Source of the DNA: Trifolium pratense
Taxonomy: Eukaryota > Streptophyta > Magnoliopsida > Fabales > Fabaceae
DNA: 64,000 nt
NCBI RefSeq assembly: GCF_020283565.1
Contig: NC_060061.1
Coordinates: 5,254,563 to 5,318,562 of the forward strand
Reading direction: 5' to 3'
Made by a program: the position numbers and the translations under genes. This document shows, one piece after another, positions 1 to 13,309 of the stretch. The notes under the pieces are model-generated. The model was not told the origin of the DNA and ran no database searches. It saw only the letters and a list, made by a program, of their open reading frames with translations. The number at the start of each line of letters is the position of its first letter. Within the stretch, counting starts at the first letter, position 1.

Positions 1-1
1 T

Positions 2-2759
2 AGTTTGGATGAGTTTCATAAAAATATTGGGCCGTCATCTTTTGTTCGTAGACATTTGCAGAGAGATGCTGAAAACACTAGATTGTTGGGTGTTGCTAAA
101 AAGAAGATGAAGAAAGGTTGGTTAAGCAAACTGGATTCTATTGCTTGTTTTTATCATCATAATCAAGAGTTTGATGAAACTTGCTGCAATAAAGACTTAG
201 ACTCTAGGATACATAAAGTTCGTGTTCAGCCGCATAAGAAGCGAATTAAGGAGCTTTCCTCTCTTTATGCTGAACAAGAGTTTAAAGCACACAAAGGTGT
301 TATTTTGACAATGAAGTTCAGTCTTGATGGAAAATATCTGGCTAGTGGCGGTGAAGATGGCATTGTGCGTGTGTGGAAGGTGATTGAGGATGTAAGATCG
401 AATGAATTGAACATTCTAGACAGTGATCCATCCAATATATATTTCAAAATGAATGAATTTACTGGTAGTGTGGCTCCCTTTGATGTAGATAAAGAAAAAT
501 TAGTCAAAACAGAGAAGTTGAAGAGATCATCTCCTTCAACTTGTGTGGTTATCCCACCAAAGACCTTCCGCATATCGGCAAAACCTTTGCATGAATTCCA
601 TGGGCATAATGATGACATTTTAGACCTTGCATGGTCCAAATCAGGGGTTAGTTTCCTACAGAAGCAATCTACTCTTATTTGTCTTTTTTTTTGTCTCGCT
701 CGTCAAATTTGCTTATCATTTAGTTTTCTATCAATGGAACTCACCGTTGTTTGCATTCTTTGGTTTGTTGCAGTTTCTATTGTCATCCTCTGTTGATAAG
801 ACAGTGCGCTTATGGCAAGTAGGGATCAACAAATGTCTTCGAGTTTTCTCTCACAATAATTATGGTGCGCGCCTCTTTTACCTAGTTTTTTATAAGTGCG
901 TTGAATGATTTGGGCAATATTGGTTTTTCTGTAACTGTATTTCTCTATATTTTTCTCACCCTATATCATGTTATTTGGTTTTGTTTTGCTAAATAACAAT
1001 TCATTTTGATTTTCCTTTGATGCAGTGACGTGTGTGAATTTCAATCCTGTCAATGATAATGTTTTCATCAGTGGTTCAATTGATGGAAAGGTGCGCATAT
1101 GGGAAGTTGTTCGCTGTCGGGTTGTTGATTACATTGATATCAGAGAGATAGTCACAGCCGTATGTTTCCGCCCTGATGGAAAGGTCTGTTTCGTTATAGG
1201 TTTAACTGCAAGAACATTGTAGCAGGAAAGTATCTATTTTTGTTTTGTTCCTAAATTTTTTGCTTGTTATTGCAGGGCACGATTGTGGGCACCATGGCAG
1301 GCAATTGCCGTTTTTATGATATCCTAGGTATGCACACATTTAGCTCTGTAAATGTTTGGAATTGTGTTACATTATATCGTATGCTTGTGAGTTGTGACAT
1401 AAAAGAGTTTCTGAATTTAAATTATCCATCTTTAAAATGATTATAATTAGCATTACTAGTTTCTAACGCTAATTTTATTCTTTTATCTTTGGTTGTTCAG
1501 ATAATCATATGAAAATTGATACTCAAATGTCGTTACAAGGAAAAAAGAAGACATCGGGGAAAAGGATAACTGGCTTTCAGGTTGGTTATTTCTGCCACGC
1601 CGCACTGTTTTCCGGTTTATTCTCTTCCTTTCTCTTCCACCCTATATAAAATTATTGACACGTGGTTATTAATCTTGTATGATTATTTCATCAGTTTTCG
1701 CCCAGTGACCCGAGCAAATTGTTGGTCGCCTCTGCTGATTCCCATGTGTGTGTACTCTCTGGAGTTGATGTCATCTACAAATTCAAAGGTAGGTTCTTCA
1801 CATATGATTTCCTTATTCTAAAATATTATAAAATGCATCCCACATATATATGCCTAATTCTTCTCATGTTGCATCTTTTAATTTGAGCTAGGCCTAATTT
1901 AATCCCTTAAGACCAGTTTGTAAGACGAGGACTGCCTAAGCTTATAAGCACTGCAAAGATCATAAGCATAACTAGTCGATGTGTGACTAAACCTACCCTC
2001 ATGCACCTAACACAATGAAGGTGCTGGAGGCTGCAAAGAAGGCAACTCAGATTTGCCGCAATTAAGGCAGCTAGGGACAAACCGCAATCATGACGGAATT
2101 TCTAACATATCTTGATGTTTTCGTGTGTATTTTAAATTCTTGCAATGAGGACTTGATATTGGAAATATATGGGACTTTTCAATTTTTGTGTGCTTTGAGA
2201 ACCGATTTCCGTTATTATATCTCTTCTTGTTTTGCCTTCAGGCCTGAGAAGTGCAGGACGGATGCATGCTTCCTTCACATCCGACGGGAAACATATCGTT
2301 TCACTTAGCGAAGGTTCAAATGTTTGTATCTGGAATCACACTGGCCAGGATAGGAATACGTCCAAAGCAAAGCAGATTTTGTCTTCCGAGAGTTTTCTAT
2401 CCCACAATGCAACAATCGCCATACCTTGGTGTGGCATTGAGTCAACGCCGTTGTCTCCTTCACTAGATGAAAACTTGATTCAGCGGTCATCCTTGTCTTC
2501 TCCCGATTGTTTCTTCATGGGTCGAGGATTTCTTTCCGAGTTAGTCCCAAAGGTTTCTGCTACATGGCCAGAGGAAACACTTCTCGATTCGGGGCAAACT
2601 GTTGTTTCTCCTACAATATGTAAATCAGAGTATAAGTTCTTGAGAAGTGCTTGCAAGGGAATGTCTAATTCTCATTTGTGGGGCCAAGTGATTCTAACAG
2701 CAGGATCTGATGGATTCATAAAAGTGTACCAAAATTATGGCCTACCCGTTCGCGTTTGA
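2..2759 (+). CDS. WD40-repeat protein (WDR44-like), 3' part
   Basis: The gene enters from the left edge, so the N-terminus is missing. Seven exons join in phase: 2-646, 774-864, 1026-1183, 1276-1327, 1501-1580, 1695-1788, 2242-2759 (stop TGA), giving 545 visible residues. WD units are clear: a first repeat ending [12 protein letters not shown], a second ending [11 protein letters not shown] that spans the first intron, a third ending [12 protein letters not shown], then weaker blades around [25 protein letters not shown] and [20 protein letters not shown] segments. The last exon ends in a blade reading [18 protein letters not shown]. The order and the long linker before the second blade recall plant relatives of WD repeat protein 44, a beta-propeller scaffold family. 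No partner or function can be read from the sequence. Intron 6 (1789-2241) contains repeat-like DNA. Confidence 0.9.
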
Positions 2760-3889
2760 AACGCGAGAATTTGTTGGTGTATTCTAAAGTAAGTTACAAA
2801 GATTCGTCGTTTGGTAACGCTGGGATGCCATCGTGTAATATTATTCTTTATACGAAAGTCGATATCGATTATATGATTCTTTAATTTTTAAGGATTGTCA
2901 GTTAAGAGAATGTAAGTTTCAGTTTTGCTGATAGTCCTTGTCAAAATGTAATTCCTGATTGTTGTATAGTATATAGAAGATTTCATTTAATTTTAATTTA
3001 TAGATACATGAATTTATACATGAAATGAATAATGAACTATGCACTTGTCTTGTGCTTGCATAAATGCAAAATGAGATTTTTGTCTTTGCTTTTTTGCAGC
3101 TTATTGTTACTTAAAAAGAGATACAATCAAACTCCATTGCAGAATTATTTTATGATTTATTCTACACTTCTATTTTATGTTTAATTCACTTTTATATTTT
3201 TTTTATAGATATGATGACATTTGTAGATTCCACTAATTTTCAAATTATTAATAACCATTCATACATGATCATGTGAGTGGTTGACCTTGGGCCCAACCCA
3301 AAACATTAATCAAATTTGTGTGTTGAGATGGTGGCCTCTAAAGGAAAATTTGATTGGATGAATGATTTGTAGGGTAACATTTTGTCAAACAAAATTTTGT
3401 TAATACAAATTTCTAGAAATAATCACCTTACCTTTCTAACCACATGTTCTCTTTGAAGTAAATTTCTGTGTCATAATCATTTTCTATGTGAATTTGATAA
3501 AATCATAAGAGAAACATTTGTTGAACAAAAGAAGATGATAGTCATAACACTTTATAAAGATATTGAACATGTGGTTAGAAAAGTTTTGACTAATGCATAA
3601 TAAATTAATGGATGACATGGTTTTGAGCCATTCATTTTACTTTCTTTAGCTTAAGTATGTATGTGTTGAAAAGATTTGTAATGTATATATATTCCTCTAA
3701 TCTGAAAGTTCATATATGCTTTATTCAATATCTAAGTTGGAATTATTGTGGCAGTCATTGTTACTGATAATGATAATGATAATGATGACCAAAATTAGAG
3801 GGCAGCCAATTATATGCCACATTGAAGGGTTGAAGCTTTAACGTCTGAAATGCCTAGCTAGTGATTTCTTTTCTTTTTTTCTTTTTCAG

Positions 3890-3990
3890 TCAAGTAATTA
3901 ATTTCACTCTTAAAGTGAATAAGTGAAGTGTACGAATCCCGGTTTTTGTATATAAAATGTGATGTCGCCATACCATCAATATTGTGGAAA
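3890..3990. repeat. Dispersed repeat fragment (copy 1)
   Basis: A stretch with CTTAAAGTGAATAAGTGAAG followed by TACGAATCCCGGTTTTTG matches in order a segment at 12460-12575 (ACTTTAAATGTGAATAAATG, then CGAACCCAGGTTCCTGC) and more weakly 4680-4745. These look like decayed copies of one dispersed family. The family is not identified. Confidence 0.5.
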
Positions 3991-4746
3991 CCATATTCAA
4001 ACTTCAAAGGAATTGAGAGGGGGAAATGAGTCTGATTCAAACAATCCTATTGTGGTGAGGAGGATACAGAACTGGTTTAGGAATGATGAATATATTTGAT
4101 AGAGGTTTAGTAAAAAATGACCACCATGCACAACTTAATAAACTTATGCCCCATGGAATATGTTCGTGTGTGGCAATTACATGTATTATTTAACAATAAT
4201 CTTTATATATAATTTAAACATTATTATCTTAATGGTAACATTATTATCTTGACAAAAGAAAAGCTATATTTTTATCAGGTGTGAGTTGTGTGACCGACTA
4301 GTTTTGTATCTTAAAGTTTGAATTTCTACTAGAGAATGTATAATCTAGTCATCTATCTAGTGCATCCTGCCATCCTCTCCCTCTCTAAAAAAATAATATA
4401 ATTCTATTTAAATAATAATAATATCACCTTTGTGAATGTAAAAAATTATCTTCTTACCATTAACTTCATTTTTTTTGGCATGCTTAACTAATGCCTCAGA
4501 GAGACAGAGACAATATTTAGCGTCATCCTTTATTTTATTGGTACTCTAAAAAAATTATTTTCTCAAATTGATTATGTTATATCATGTTTTGTTTTCATGT
4601 TATCATTTTTAACAAGTTTCATTTAAAAAAACACGGGTAACATTTTAATATTGACAAAACTTTCATGACTTTTATTTTCTTATCGAGTAATTTAGTAGTT
4701 AAAATCACCTTTAAGATAAACAAGTAGAGTGTTCGAAATTCAAACT

Positions 4747-4882
<136 letters not shown>

Positions 4883-5820
4883 GCTGAACTAAACTCACAA
4901 TAACCTTTCACTTATTTTTTAAAATTTGAATTCTCAAATTCAAAATTCTTAAAATTAGATTATTGAATTTCTTTTGCTTAAAATCAAAGTATTTAATTTT
5001 CAACTGCAATGTTATATTTATTATTTTTGTAATAGGTTATTAGTACGAAAATTTTACAGTTAAAATATATGTTTTCAACCAAATTTTCTCTAGCTAGTGC
5101 AAGGAATAGAATTATTTGGTTTCTTTTATGGAAAAACCCTTGGAAAAGATATTTTTGTAAAAGAGCACGCTCTCTGATCCAAGAGGCGCATGTTAGTAGG
5201 TCCCATGCAAAAACACCATGAAAAAGATATACTCTTCAAATATCAACCACCACATGGAGGAGGCTGACCCCATGTTCTTGTTCTCCACTTATTTTTTGAT
5301 TTACAATAGATTGTTTGTATATACTATATATTGTCCATTTCAATATGACAACTCCAAAGGAGCTTTCTCGTATATATATATATTTTGTATCATCCTCTTC
5401 CTCGTATATACATATATACAAAGTACAATTAATTACATCTCACAATAATTAACAAATAATTAAGTACAACTACATTTTTCCTGGCACTTTCACTTATAAA
5501 AGATCCAAGGTTAACATAATTCAGGCTCCATAATCATTGTATTAATCATAGCATCCAATCTAACTAGCATAATCTAACAATAAAGTACTCCCAAGGTTTG
5601 CCCTAATTAAGTAATCAAAATATATAGTTATCATATCATACATTGAAACATTTACTTATACTCCAGTTCATAAGACTAACTTAACTGGCCACAGCTAACT
5701 CTCATTCTATTGCTCTATTAAAAACCTAGAGAGAAATTATATGTATATTTTCCATAAAGTTCTATATAGTAGAAGGTTTTTTTTTCTTCTTTTTCTATTG
5801 CAATATTGTCTCAAGAAACT

Positions 5821-8800
5821 TCAAAATTCAAGGTGATTAATTAAGTCAAAAGCAGCTTTTGGACCCTTAGAAATCATGAGTTCGGAAACCGCCCATAACC
5901 TTGCAGCTTCAGTTGAGTTGGATCCTAATTTGGAAGTTGAGGCTTCGTTGCAGTCAGCAAAGTACTTGCCAGATACATTGAAGAGCCTTGGGTGGGTTGC
6001 TACATAGCATGTTGTTGCAGCTGCCTACATTGTTTATTTGGGGTAATTGAATTAGAGCCCAACAGAAGATAACAAAACATATAATCTTGTAATTAAATAT
6101 GAGAACTATTTTTGTTAGCATAATAAAAATAAAATAAAATAAAGCAACTATAAATACAATTACCCTAATTTCTTTTATGAGAATGGCGAGAGAGTAAAAA
6201 CTAAGTTATCTATTATATCACACACTCATGAAAAAAAGTTAGGATCTTCTCCATTTCTCAAAAGAAATTGAGAGTTTAAGAGATAAACACAAAAAATGAG
6301 TAGTGGGTTCCGCCACTAAATGAGTTTCACTATCATTAAGTGGATCTCACTACTTTTTGCGTCGTTCTCTCTAAATGGAACTTTCTATTTCTTTTGAGAA
6401 AAGAACAAGAATCTATCTCACATTAAAGATACTACATTCATTCCTAATTATAAAATGTTTTTAAACTTTTATTTGTCCCTTATGAATATCAATAATTTTA
6501 TGGATAAATAAGTAAAAATAATACAATTTTTTGACAAATTTATCATTATAACTATTTTTTGACACATTTTTTGTTGGATGTCATTATAATAAGATACTAA
6601 GAGATTAATATTGAATTTGCTAGTACTACTATTTACCTGAGGAATAGTCTTTAAGAGCTTGGAAGCCAAAAAGAAAACTAAATCTGCAATTTAATTTTAG
6701 AACAGAAAAATAAAATATTAAATTAATTAATTAATAGCTGAATTGCAGACATTAAAAAGAGGAACCAAAACTAGCAATCACTGAAAAGAGACATTGTTGT
6801 TGTTCATACCTGTAAGAAAGCCTTCACGCTCTCTGGTGAGTCTGGTTCTCACGACCCCTGGATGAACGCAGTTCACGGTCACATTGGCATCCATTTGCTG
6901 CACAAATTTAATTATTATCCCAAATTATTATTATTTTGTTTGTTTATATCTGTTCATCATATAATAAAACAAATATACTGTAAAAAATATATATATAATA
7001 AAACAAAAATGATAGTACATTATAAACTAAATTAATTAGGCAAAAATGAGTGAGGTGAAGCCAAATTAACCAAGTCGTGGGGCATTTGAATATGATAACT
7101 CACTTGACTACATGGAAACAAACAAACCTGACTTTTAAATATAGATAGGATCGATGTAGATCATAGATCAGAATGGATATTATGTTATTTAATAATAAAA
7201 AATATTAAGAGAAATGAATGGATATCAGTGAAAGAGGTTATAGTATATGTAACCTTGAGTCTGCGGGCAAGCTCGTTTGTGTGGAAGACATTGGCAAGTT
7301 TGGAAAGAGCATAAGCACGTGTGGCATCATAGTGGCTGTGGCTGGGGGACATCACACACACACAAACATATTTCAATCCAACAAATTTCTAGTAAAGATA
7401 AATTAAAAAGGGTTATGGTGTGTAGTGTTTGGCAAACATATCACAACATTTTCATTTTACTAGACAGGTATAGGATCTTGAAGATAAAAGACATTTTGGA
7501 AGAGTCATATTAGTGTAAAATTAATATACATATATTAATTTTAAATATACATATCAATTAATATAATATAATATGACTTCTGAGTACTCTTAGTGTAAAA
7601 TTAATATACTCCAGGAGTAAGTCTTCATTGACTTATTCCGCTTAATAACTCGATATCGGGATTAAATTTCTTCAATCCAACCGTTGAATTCAAATATCTC
7701 ATTGAGTAGATCAACTTCACAAATTTTTATAAAAATTCAAAAAATGTAGTTAGGTATTCAGACTATTGAAATTCAACGGTTGGACTGAAGAAATATAATG
7801 TCGATATCGAGCTATCAAGCGGAATAAGTCAGTGAAGACTTACTCCTGAAGTCAACAGATCTCTCCTATAATATAATGACTTATTTAAAATTATAGTAGC
7901 ACAATGTGATTTTGACAAATTTACCATGAATAAAACTCAAATACAACAAAGCCACTAAGTTTGGTCTAGTGATAAGTACGTTATAGGTTCGATCTCCAGC
8001 TCATTATAAAAAAAAAAAAAAAAACTCAAATACAATAAGTGTGGCATAGATTAAAATTGATAAGGTAAATAATAGTAGGTAGTTGGGTTGTGACCTTAAT
8101 TTGTTGCGGCATATAAGAGACAAATAGGAGATGACGTCGCCAGTAAACCAATTGTGTATAGCAGACGACACGTTCACTATCCTCCCTTCTATTCCTGTCC
8201 TCTTTGCCGTTTCAACCATCCTCTTCATCAACAACTTTGTTAACACAAAATGACCTGAACCAACCATATATAATTTAATTAAATTCAACAAATATTATTA
8301 TTATTAAAACAGAAAAATAACAATATACTAGTACTAACCTAGATAATTAGTGGCAAAGGTCATTTCAACTCCATCCTCGGAAATCGCATGCTTTTCTGCA
8401 AATTTTCCAGCATTGTTTCTAAACAGTAGTCAACAACAAAAATAATGAGAAAAAAATAATTAAATATTTATTTAATACTGTAGATTAAAATCATCAGAAA
8501 ATAAATTAATAAAATATTATGCATATATGTATGTATGCAATGTGGAAATGGTAGAATAGTAATAGTATATACATACATGAGGAGATTGAGAGGAAAATCG
8601 AAGGAGTGAAAGCGAGTAACAAAATTTGTAACAGAATTGAGAGAACTGAGATCGAGTGCCATAACAATAATCTCCGCCTCAGGAAATTCCGTTACGATTC
8701 TACCTCTTGTTTCTTCCGCATTTTTTATGCTACGCGCTGGAAGAATCACCCTAGCACCACGCGATGCCAAAACACGCGCCGTTTCCGCTCCGATTCCAGA

Positions 8801-8932
8801 AGTACCGCCTGTGATTATGGCGGTGATGGAGCGGAGATCGCCGCAGTTTTCAGTGACTTGTTCTGCGGTTGATTTGGACCCGAATCCACTAGGACCTGCC
8901 GATCCGATCAAGTATTTAACCGTTTCGAGCAT
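5821..8932 (-). CDS. TIC32-like short-chain dehydrogenase/reductase
   Basis: Seven exons on the minus strand, in transcript order: 8932-8577, 8418-8339, 8254-8095, 7341-7254, 6897-6810, 6683-6637, 6024-5821. They join without phase conflict into 340 residues. The start is the ATG at 8932. Rossmann NAD(P)-binding motif TGGTSGIG lies at residues 41-48, NNAG at 120-123 (built across the first splice), catalytic Ser near 175 in VNVSS, and the catalytic YALSK (YxxxK) at 209-213. The N-terminus GPSGFGSKSTAEQVT and C-terminal half resemble plant proteins annotated as chloroplast inner-envelope TIC32-like or retinol-dehydrogenase-like SDRs, whose usual length is 310-345. Substrate is unknown, and chloroplast location is only an analogy. 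Introns hold a SINE (7947-8020), an inverted-repeat element (7613-7847) and a foldback (6240-6412). Confidence 0.93.
6240..6412. mobile_element. Foldback MITE in SDR intron 6
   Basis: Two arms of about 75 bp are imperfect reverse complements. The left contains TTTCTCAAAAGAAATTGAGA and the right contains TTTCTATTTCTTTTGAGAAA. Only a short spacer separates them, and there is no coding capacity. The superfamily and target duplication were not resolved. Confidence 0.7.
7613..7847. mobile_element. Inverted-repeat MITE in SDR intron 3
   Basis: Starts AGGAGTAAGTCTTCATTGAC and ends with the near-exact reverse complement (GACTTACTCCT). Arms extend about 90 bp and include a CGATATC core and the segment ATCCAACCGTTGAAT, mirrored by ATTCAACGGTTGGAC. 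Non-coding. No convincing target duplication was found. Confidence 0.8.
7947..8020 (+). mobile_element. Short SINE-like insertion with 15-bp target duplication
   Basis: A 74-bp insert is flanked by identical 15-bp direct repeats AAAACTCAAATACAA (7932-7946 and 8021-8035). It contains a box-A-like GGTCTAGTGATAAG and a box-B-like GGTTCGATCTCC spaced as in tRNA-derived promoters, and it ends in a run of A. This fits a short, probably truncated, tRNA-related SINE inserted in the third intron of the SDR gene. Confidence 0.8.
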
Positions 8933-10561
8933 TGTTTAGACGTTACTCGATTTTGTGAAATCTGAATGAAAGTGGTTTTGGTTGTGGTTGGGTTTATTTG
9001 GTGAATGAATAAATCTTTGACCGTGATATTAATTTAATTGAATTTTGTGAGAAAAAGGTATTTCTCTTTTTTCAATACGTACGTGTCAGAGGATGGATTC
9101 TGAGATGCTATGCTATGCTGCTATACAATTCGGCTGTTTCTGCGTGCATTAATTAAGTAGTACAGTTACAGTACATGCAGAAGAAGAAAGGAAAAGAAAA
9201 GTGGAAGAGAAGCATAAAAAAGCTAGCAAACTGCTGCTGAGAGGGAAAAGAAACAAAAAAAGGGAAAAGAGAGAGAAGGGATATTCACTCTTCAGCGTGC
9301 GTGATAACCAAACAGCAACCCATACAAACACAACAGATTGTTTATAGGCTATACATATAAAAAATGTTAAAGCTGATTGGTTCGGTGGTGATTGACGCTA
9401 ATCTAAATTTAAGAAGGACCACGATTTCATCCCACAACTACGATCAGGAGAGTCAAATTAAACTGGTAGTGAAAGTAAAAAAAAAAAAAACAAATAAAAA
9501 ATGTTCTAGCTATATAATACTCATACTCACTAGCTATGGACAAAAACCTGCAAATTGAACAATCCGAAACAAAAAATGGTCAAGCAAACAGATTGTTGCT
9601 GTCGTCGGTCAAACATATTTAGACTGTTTAAAATGGAAGGGTTCAGTTTTCTAATATCAATTCAGTGGTGATCGAACCCGCCCGGGTTACATAAACGGTA
9701 AACTTTTGATTTATTCAATATAAAACATGATGAAATGACTTGATATATCTCAAGACACATAATCTCAAAACTTGTTACACTTTGTCTCTTTTAAAAGTGA
9801 AAACGAGAAATCACTAATTGTTGAAAACTGGGTTTGTCTCTCAAATACTAGTAGAAGAAAGGGAAAGAATAGGGAGATGATTTCTAGTCTATCTTATGAG
9901 TTAGGTTTCTCTCTATTTTCAATTCTTTCAATTTTTTCAATTATTATATAGTTTTAGGAATATAAATGTAAAAATGTGACATTTATTGAGTCTAAATATG
10001 TTTTATACATCATAAAACATTTAAAAAATTTGATAATAAAAAAAATAGAAATAATAAAAAATGAAGAGATCTTAACTCATACCTTCAATATTACTACTTC
10101 ATTTAGTATTCTCTTTACACCGTCACCACACAATTGCGTTTTTTGTTTCATATAATTTTTCATTATTTGGTATCTTTAAAAATTTATCAAACAAATTAAT
10201 TTTGATGTATCTCCTTATACTAACTAATTTTATTACACATAATAATCTATATAATAATTATTATTTTAAATTCAACGTTCGGGAGGATTGGAAACACGTC
10301 TTTAAAAGTGTACATACTTCCTCCGGAGACAAATATAAAAAAAAACACTTCAAATTTTAGACACAAATATAAGCAAAAGTCAACTACTTTTAAACTAATT
10401 AATACTACTATTTATAATATACTCTTATTTAATCATTTTTACACTTATTTCACTTTTCAAAAGTTTATGTGATTTCCAAGGCATAAATCACTAGGTATTT
10501 CTTGTTTCAATGAAATTGTTTTTTTTTTAACATAAAATTTAAAAGGGTAATTGATCTAACC
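8933..10561. other. SDR upstream region and intergenic DNA
   Basis: The first few hundred bases are the upstream region of the minus-strand SDR gene. About 9170-9280 is a purine-rich AAG/GAG tract. From 10310 a fragment starting ACTTCCTCCGGAGACAAATA resembles one end of the CTCCCTCCG-type MITEs. No gene seen. Confidence 0.5.
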
Positions 10562-11068
10562 TGTTGATCAGAATAGGTGATGGTCAGTCTGTTGAGCAGC
10601 AATTCGTCCACCGAAGGGGGTTGTACCTGCAGGCACTCTGATGCTTAAGTCAGCAAGAGAATGAGAAAGATACTAGAGAAAAGAGAGTGTAAAGAATTGA
10701 ATATCTGGCTCTCATGCATATGAGAGCTTATATAGTTGGCCCTGGCGCTGGGCCAAAGGTTGGTCTAATGGGCTGGAATGAACCGGCCCAATTGACTCAA
10801 CTGCCAAGATAATTCATGTATCGTAAGGGAGACAGTTACTTGCTCATATCTTGGTTGGAGTCGTTTCACTATATGTGGGTAATGGATAAGCTCCCTGACT
10901 GAAGAGACGGTTGGATAGCTGAGCACGTGCTTATCGTGTTGTGAAGTCGTTATGCTGGGGAGGCCACGTCATGTGCTGACGTGGTCGGGGAGGCCTCCTC
11001 TTATTGGGTTGTTCCCCAAACTCCGGGCAGGACGGTAATTGGGTCAGTTCTTGGCCCAATCCAGAACA
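10562..11068 (-). repeat. Solo LTR of a gypsy element related to the 32-kb element
   Basis: A 507-bp, more GC-rich block. Read on the minus strand it starts TGTTCTGG and ends TCAACA (TG...CA). It contains a TATA-like CTATATAAGCTC and the motif GAGTGCCTGCAGGTAC followed by ACCCCC. The LTRs of the complete element at 31953-43125 start TGTTCTGG too and contain the same GAGTGCCTGCAGGTAC in the same relative place, so the two are related families. No primer-binding site follows, no internal domain is present, and the flanking 5-mers do not match, so this is an old or edge-eroded solo LTR. Confidence 0.75.
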
Positions 11069-11951
11069 ATAATATAATAAACTTAACCCATATTTTACAT
11101 TAAATCAAAAAAATTAACTATACTTAACTAAATTTCTTAAACACCGCATAAACAATTATTTTTTTTTATATTTGTGTGGTGTATATATTAGTAACATGTT
11201 CTTTCACTGTTTACCCTCCCGTTATATGAAAATGAGCATTGATAGTTCAATTCAAAGTTTGGTTCGGTGATATTCCAAGTAATGTTTTGGTCAGAATTCT
11301 CACTCATTCTTTCAAAACGGAGTAGTCCTTATTTAAAGCTAATTAACAAATCAACAATTAATGAAAAGTTGTTATATTCATTATCAACAAAAAAAGTGGT
11401 TCTTTTGTGTAAAAAATAGAAGTGGTCCTTCATCACTACTCACTAGTGCTGTCACTTGCTGGGGAGGTGGTAACCACAAAAGAAATAGAAGAAAAATCAA
11501 CATCAAAAAGGCAAAAAAAGAAAAGAAAAAAAATTGTACTGTACAAGCTACATACGTGTCACACATAATAGATAACAAATACTACTAATATTTTTAAAAA
11601 TATTTATTTTTTATGAAAAAAAAAATTAAGATGAAGGGATGTTCTCTCAAATTTAAATTTTTTTATGTCTTTTTATATAATATGATTTAGGGTCGGTTCT
11701 AACATCAAGTGATTTTAACTTTTTCCGATCGTAGTTGGTAATCAAACTGTAATCCTTCTTATCAAGTCTAATATCAATCATTACTGGATCAACTAACAAT
11801 TGATTATTAGATCAAACTTTTATACTAGTCATTCAAATAATGTTTAATACAGTGTTTAATTTTAATTGTATTCTTAACTAGCATCCAGAAAATATTGGTT
11901 AGCATAATCTTTAATACTATATGAATATGATGGCTAATTCTAGTGTGCCTA
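11069..11951. other. Intergenic DNA, no gene seen
   Basis: AT-rich sequence between the solo LTR and a small MITE. Short homopurine and A-rich runs (11480-11540) give spurious frames. Nothing further recognised. Confidence 0.4.
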
Positions 11952-11960
11952 TATAATTAA

Positions 11961-12137
11961 GGAGAATGTTAACATGTGCCCTTAAGGCATATGTTAAGGA
12001 AGCAAAAATAGAAATTATTAAATGCTAATTTGTGCATTTTGACTTTTGAAGCATTAAATTTCTTGTATCATTAAATGTTGAATTTCTATTTTGGTATATC
12101 TTAACATGTGCCCTAAGGGCACATGTTAACAAGACCC
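11961..12137. mobile_element. MITE with 9-bp target duplication (Mutator-type)
   Basis: 177 bp. The ends GTTAACATGTGCCCTTAAGG and CCTAAGGGCACATGTTAAC are inverted, and arms continue into AGAAATT/AATTTCT. It is bounded by identical 9-mers TATAATTAA (11952-11960 and 12138-12146). A 9-bp duplication with long inverted repeats and no coding capacity points to a MULE-derived MITE. Confidence 0.85.
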
Positions 12138-12459
12138 TATAATTAATTATAATTGGCCAGTACTTATATTCATTTTAATTGCTTTTTGCTCTTGGGCTTG
12201 CTCTGTAATATGTGTGCCAGGGAAAGACACGAAAGAGATCATACCATAATAATATGCTTTTATGGCTTTATTTTTCTGTAATTATAGTAGAGGAACGAAT
12301 ATAGTAGACCGTTAACTTTTTCCACGATCAATGACAATGTCAGGTTCAGAGATTAGACGCTGTAATTATCAGTTTGACTTTTATAGAGAGCACAGTACTG
12401 ATCCTTCTGATCCAGAATGAGTGATTTAATTGACTGTTTTTTTATTTTTAAGTGGTCTG

Positions 12460-12835
12460 ATGACTAGAAAAATTACTTTAAATGTGAATAAATGAAGTTT
12501 TTGAATTCGAACCCAGGTTCCTGCACATATATTGTAATTTTCCTACCAATTGAGTTAAACTCAAGCTCACGGGGACTCAATTGACTGCTTTACGCATCAT
12601 AATACATAATTTTGACGATTAATATTTTTAATTGTATCATAGTAAAAATTATTATAACAATTTAATATTTTAAAAATACTCATCGAAATCAATCCAATGA
12701 TATCTTATATACTAATATTTGTTTTTATTTATGGAAAAATAGAAAAATATGATTAAAGCAAAATATATAAATATTACATATAGTCAAACTTACTTGGTCA
12801 CTTTGGGACGAAGAGAGTACCGGTAATTAAATAAA
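12460..12835. repeat. Dispersed repeat copy and decayed CTCCCTCCG-type MITE
   Basis: 12460-12575 matches the repeat at 3890-3990. The following 12595-12830 contains AAATACTCATCGAAATCAAT, a TTATATACTAATATTT core and a terminal GGGACGAAGAGAGTA. These occur in the same order in the elements at 58862 and 63829. It is probably a non-autonomous mariner/Stowaway-like copy with decayed ends. Confidence 0.6.
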
Positions 12836-13266
12836 GGGATAGTATGTCATTGTATCCATAAAAAACTAATAATTATAGTTACCTTGATATTAGTACAAAT
12901 TTTTATGTCTTTAACTATAATTAATCTCTTTAATAAAATAAAAAAACTATAAAAATTAATCTCTCTCAGGAGAATTTATAAAGCATATAATATGAATTTT
13001 CATATTTCAGCTAAATTTTCTTCGTATATATGAGCTAAAGATCATTTATCATATATGAAAATTATTTTTTATAAATGAAATATTTAAAGAGTGACATGAA
13101 GACACTCATTTTTTTATGAAACAGACATGAAGACACTCATTGGTAGTTTTTAATAAACAAAAAAAATTAAATTTTATAATTTTAAAATATTGAATATACA
13201 TTTTAAAAAAGAATATTTTATTTATTGATTCTTTAACAAGTTCTCGAGCAAATTCTATAAAACAGA

Positions 13267-13309
<43 letters not shown>
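13267..13309. repeat. (AAT)n microsatellite
   Basis: About 14 uninterrupted trinucleotide units. Confidence 0.95.

Noticed and set aside
7955..8010. tRNA gene suggested by box A/B-like motifs
   Set aside because: Too short, no cloverleaf stems, and flanked by a target duplication and A-tail, which indicate a SINE.
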